From positions 49,165 to 113,164 of the IMG/VR virus record IMGVR_UViG_3300043436_001870: a DNA stretch of 64,000 bases, one strand, 5' to 3'. Source of the stretch: a virus. The notes beneath the pieces are model-generated. The model was not told the origin of the DNA and made no database searches. It saw nothing but the letters and a program-made list of their open reading frames with translations. Positions 61,479 through 64,000 of the stretch are shown here, in pieces (the stretch's first letter is position 1; each line of letters starts with the position of its first letter). A program made the position numbers and the translations under genes.

Positions 61479-63101
61479 TTAGAATGATCCACCTGTGATT
61501 GGGTTTCTCATTACAATTTTCAATACTTTGGTTGGGTCTTTTACCCAGATTGCAGGCATTGTCTGTGTCATGAATACTCGGTATCCATTGAACTGACCAG
61601 ATGACTGGAATCCTTGTGTACGGCCCATGTAGTCCATAGTACCGTTTTGGTACCACCACTTCAATTGATTATCCCATGACAACTTCAACAAGAAGATGTT
61701 ATCATTAGTGTTGTCAGTAATGTCAAAGATAATGAAGCTGTAAGATGACAATGGGAAACCATCAATGATTGGGTTTTCAATGTCATTTGTATGCAAGTTA
61801 TCAAATGCTGGGTTCAACACAAACTTCACGTTAGCCAAGAATGGAATAACATATGAAGTAAATGCAAATCCAAAGTTGAGATCCATGCTCTGACCAGAGA
61901 TAGCTCCAATACCTGCATCAGATGCAGCCTGGATTACAAGACCTGAAGCAACAGCCTCACGTTTGATAGCCTCATTTACCATTCTCATACCACCCATACC
62001 AGTCTGTACAATGAGTTGACGTTTAGGATCTGGACCCTTGAACTCAACCTTACCAGCATAGAAGTTGTAGATTTCAGAACGGAACAAATCAAGGTTGAAA
62101 CCAGACTTGTTGTAAACACGCTTGAATGAGTTATCAAGCTGCTTCCAAAGACCCACAGATAGACGGATATCATCTGGACCATCCTGACGTACTCTACCAC
62201 CTTGTCCCCACATGAGGTAAGTCTCAATGTCAGTTGCTACTTTAGTCAAGTGAGCAGCTTCCATTGTGGTTAAGAATGTACGGCTTAATGAACCATTTGA
62301 CATTGCACGTTTAACATAGTCCTTACCCATACGGCTAACCATTGTTTCAAGGTTTGCCACAGCAGGATCAACGTTCTTATCAAAGTTTCTCCAGATCTCA
62401 GTTACAGGTACAGTACCATCAGCATTCAAACCACCCTTGATCATAAGATCAGCACGGCTTGATACAGAATAGTGTACGTGTGCTTCAGCTCCACCTACAA
62501 AGTTGTAGAATTCACGGAAGCCAGTTGCTGTGATGATGTCAGAGAATCTCTCTCCATACTCACCACGTGCAGAACCTTTACGGAAGATCTTTGTACCAGA
62601 TACTAGGTAAGTATCAGCATCAATACCGTTACCAGTATCATTGTTTACAAGCTGTACAGTGTACAAGAAGCCATCACCCAATGGGAGAATGTCATCTGCA
62701 GTGATGTACATTTCAAAACCGTTGTACTTGTCATATGTGATGATATCTCCATGACCAAACTCACGACGAGAGAGTTTAATCTTGAAGGTTTGACCATCAA
62801 CACCTACAATGCCGGTTTCTTGTGAATCAATAATGTAAGGAAGATCTTGTACAACTGGTGTTTGCCACTTGTACTCACCTCTTGCATTATCAACACTAAT
62901 TACGTTCTTACCACCAAAGCTTGACATCTGATAAAGAGGCATTTCAACCTTCTGAGCCATAGCCCAAAGATCTACTGGACCAAGGTCCATTGGCTCTGCA
63001 TTTTTCAGCATGTTAACAAGGTGGTATGAATCTACGTGTGAACTAGCTGCGTAGTTGGTATCTCGTAGAAATATACCATTGTTTAAAACTGGAGTTGCCA
63101 T
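61479..63101 (-). CDS. Major capsid protein (HK97-type expected), 540 aa
   Basis: A soluble mixed alpha/beta protein without signal or membrane segment. N-terminal region: MATPVLNNGIFLRDTNYAAS, then LVNMLKNAEPMDLGPVDLWA and QMSSFGGKNVISVDNARGEY; middle: GYTVQLVNNDTG-like beta region, MVSRMGKDYVKRAMSNGSLS; C-terminal part with FAFTSYVIPFLANVKFVLNP and FIIFDITDNTNDNIFLLKL. It lies just after a scaffold-like gene and is followed by a strong terminator, as is common for capsid genes. Length and position agree with the capsid proteins of crAss-like and related phages. The HK97 fold is expected for the family, not demonstrated here. Start ATG is preceded by TAACAAAA without Shine-Dalgarno. Confidence 0.72.
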   Translation of the reverse strand: MATPVLNNGIFLRDTNYAASSHVDSYHLVNMLKNAEPMDLGPVDLWAMAQKVEMPLYQMSSFGGKNVISVDNARGEYKWQTPVVQDLPYIIDSQETGIVGVDGQTFKIKLSRREFGHGDIITYDKYNGFEMYITADDILPLGDGFLYTVQLVNNDTGNGIDADTYLVSGTKIFRKGSARGEYGERFSDIITATGFREFYNFVGGAEAHVHYSVSSRADLMIKGGLNADGTVPVTEIWRNFDKNVDPAVANLETMVSRMGKDYVKRAMSNGSLSRTFLTTMEAAHLTKVATDIETYLMWGQGGRVRQDGPDDIRLSVGLWKQLDNSFKRVYNKSGFNLDLFRSEIYNFYAGKVEFKGPDPKRQLIVQTGMGGMRMVNEAIKREAVASGLVIQAASDAGIGAISGQSMDLNFGFAFTSYVIPFLANVKFVLNPAFDNLHTNDIENPIIDGFPLSSYSFIIFDITDNTNDNIFLLKLSWDNQLKWWYQNGTMDYMGRTQGFQSSGQFNGYRVFMTQTMPAIWVKDPTKVLKIVMRNPITGGSF

Positions 63102-63132
63102 TTTTGTTATTTAACTTAAATTGGTTAATCTA

Positions 63133-64000
63133 TTAATTACGTTTAAAGATGTTACCACCACTTCTGGGAATACGTCTTTGAACTGTTTCTTCTTTCTCAA
63201 TAACAGGCGCACTAGATGTCATCTTAGCTTGCTCTGTTTTTAGAGTTCTAACTGTTTTCTCTACAGTTTCATTAGAACCCTTCTCTTTGATCTTTGCTTT
63301 ATATCCTTCTGGATCAGCAAGTAGCCAAAGTGCTTCTGCAATTAAATCATGTCTTGGTTCTACATATTGATATTTCTCCAATAAGTGCCCAAGCATATTT
63401 GTTTGTTTACCAGAGATAGATGGATAGTTAGGTTGAACAAGTCCGCTATAAAGCATACCTTGTGTCTTTTTATCCAACTTAACACCTCCAAGTTCACCTG
63501 CATTCAATGTTTCATAAACATTAGTCATGTAGGCCTGAGCTGCTGCATGCTGTTGTTTTCTCATTTGCTCTTGTTGAGCAAGTTTTTGAGCAACAACCTG
63601 CTCCTGCATTTTATCAAGCTTTGGCTTGAACTTTAAGGCTTTGCTTTCAAGTTCTTCTCTGTCTTTCCAAGCATAGATTTCTTCATCTATCTCTTCTTCA
63701 GTACCAAAGTTTGTAGCTCTCAAGTACTCTCTTATAATAGATTCTTGATCTTTAGGATTCTTTGGATCAAGTGTTCTCTTTTCTTCTACTTCTGAGAGTA
63801 CACGGAAAAGACCTTTTAAATCTTCTCCACCATCTGCTACATATTTTGCAGCTACTTGAAGTTCTTCTGGCAAGGCGTCAAAAAACTCAACTGGTACTTC
63901 TTGCTTTACTTTGTTTTCTCTTTCAGCAAAGTTTGCTTCAATGAGTTCCTCAAAGTCATTTAAAGAATACTCTTCAATTGGCTTATCATCATCAAATGGG
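63133..64000 (-). CDS. Scaffold-like / capsid assembly protein, N terminus outside the window
   Basis: Partial gene: the frame is open to the right edge, so the shorter frame beginning with a TTG codon at 63873 is not the true start. Residues visible from the edge include PFDDDKPIEEYSLNDFEELI and an acidic helical region, then LPEELQVAAKYVADGGEDLK, a long Gln/Lys/Glu coiled coil (KPKLDKMQEQVVAQKLAQQE), and a basic C terminus (RRIPRSGGNIFKRN). Acidic and coiled-coil composition with a basic end, immediately upstream of the capsid gene, is typical of scaffolding proteins. No protease motif was seen in the visible part. Confidence 0.6.
   Translation of the reverse strand, partial: PFDDDKPIEEYSLNDFEELIEANFAERENKVKQEVPVEFFDALPEELQVAAKYVADGGEDLKGLFRVLSEVEEKRTLDPKNPKDQESIIREYLRATNFGTEEEIDEEIYAWKDREELESKALKFKPKLDKMQEQVVAQKLAQQEQMRKQQHAAAQAYMTNVYETLNAGELGGVKLDKKTQGMLYSGLVQPNYPSISGKQTNMLGHLLEKYQYVEPRHDLIAEALWLLADPEGYKAKIKEKGSNETVEKTVRTLKTEQAKMTSSAPVIEKEETVQRRIPRSGGNIFKRN

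Noticed and set aside
61985-62227. Minus-strand 80-aa ORF inside the capsid gene
   Set aside because: Same-strand shifted frame of the capsid gene, with Ser/Val/Leu-rich shadow composition and no start context.
63133-63873. Start of the scaffold-like gene at the TTG codon near 63873
   Set aside because: The frame continues open with good coding character to the window edge, so the true start is outside.
1-64000. tRNA genes, CRISPR arrays, integrase or attachment sites
   Set aside because: Nothing with a cloverleaf, regular spaced repeats or recombinase motifs was seen in the few short intergenic gaps.

Overview
The window is a tightly packed segment of an AT-rich, double-stranded DNA phage genome. 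Almost everything from about 500 to the right edge is encoded on the minus strand, so it reads right to left. I interpret it as the late (virion) half of a crAss-like phage of a Bacteroidota host. The main reasons are: a giant protein carrying the DxDxD catalytic motif of crAss-like virion RNA polymerases next to a zincin (HExxH) domain; a set of very large cargo-type proteins (1906, 3880, 1702, 1083, 927, 844 and 2473 aa) after a 1727-aa tail-tube/muzzle-type protein; small conserved connector proteins before it; and start codons preceded by A-rich sequence instead of strong Shine-Dalgarno sites, as is usual in Bacteroidota. The family assignments come from memory of these families; no search was run.

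Layout in transcription order (right to left): a scaffold-like protein cut by the window edge, the major capsid protein with a strong terminator behind it, two unknown probable structural proteins, a run of eight small very basic or Cys-containing ORFs interrupted by an HNH/endonuclease VII-type homing endonuclease, a putative connector, a phage ferritin with a complete ferroxidase centre, and an abundant-looking 439-aa structural protein with its own terminator. Next comes a Cys-rich surface/fibre module (185 aa, a 53-aa zinc-ribbon protein, a 1246-aa beta-propeller/vWA protein, and 291-, 490-, 184- and 314-aa proteins with recurring Cys modules and Fn3-like domains), closed by a terminator. 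Then follow the tail-tube genes (194, 221, 301 and 1727 aa) and the giant cargo genes, ending in a 46-aa basic protein.

At the left edge two plus-strand genes converge on the late operon: the 3' end of a MazG-like nucleotide pyrophosphohydrolase and an 80-aa protein resembling the Acb2/Tad1 hairpin family of cyclic-nucleotide sponges (anti-CBASS/anti-Thoeris). A hairpin at 470-493 can terminate transcription from both sides.

The likely biology is as follows. The virion carries a polymerase-protease-helicase polyprotein (3880 aa), membrane-interacting cargo proteins and a 2473-aa modular protein. The latter holds two Cys/His peptidoglycan-hydrolase-like domains, a kinase-like domain and an ADP-ribosyltransferase-like domain, separated by a repeated GGWLxKYQ motif. 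These would be ejected to breach the envelope, start early transcription and reprogramme the host. The most interesting items are the 3880-aa fusion, the modular 2473-aa protein, the homing-endonuclease insertion that left an orphan gene tail, the Acb2-like gene and the ferritin. No tRNA, CRISPR array, transposon or integrase was seen. No gene-free stretch exceeds about 130 bases.
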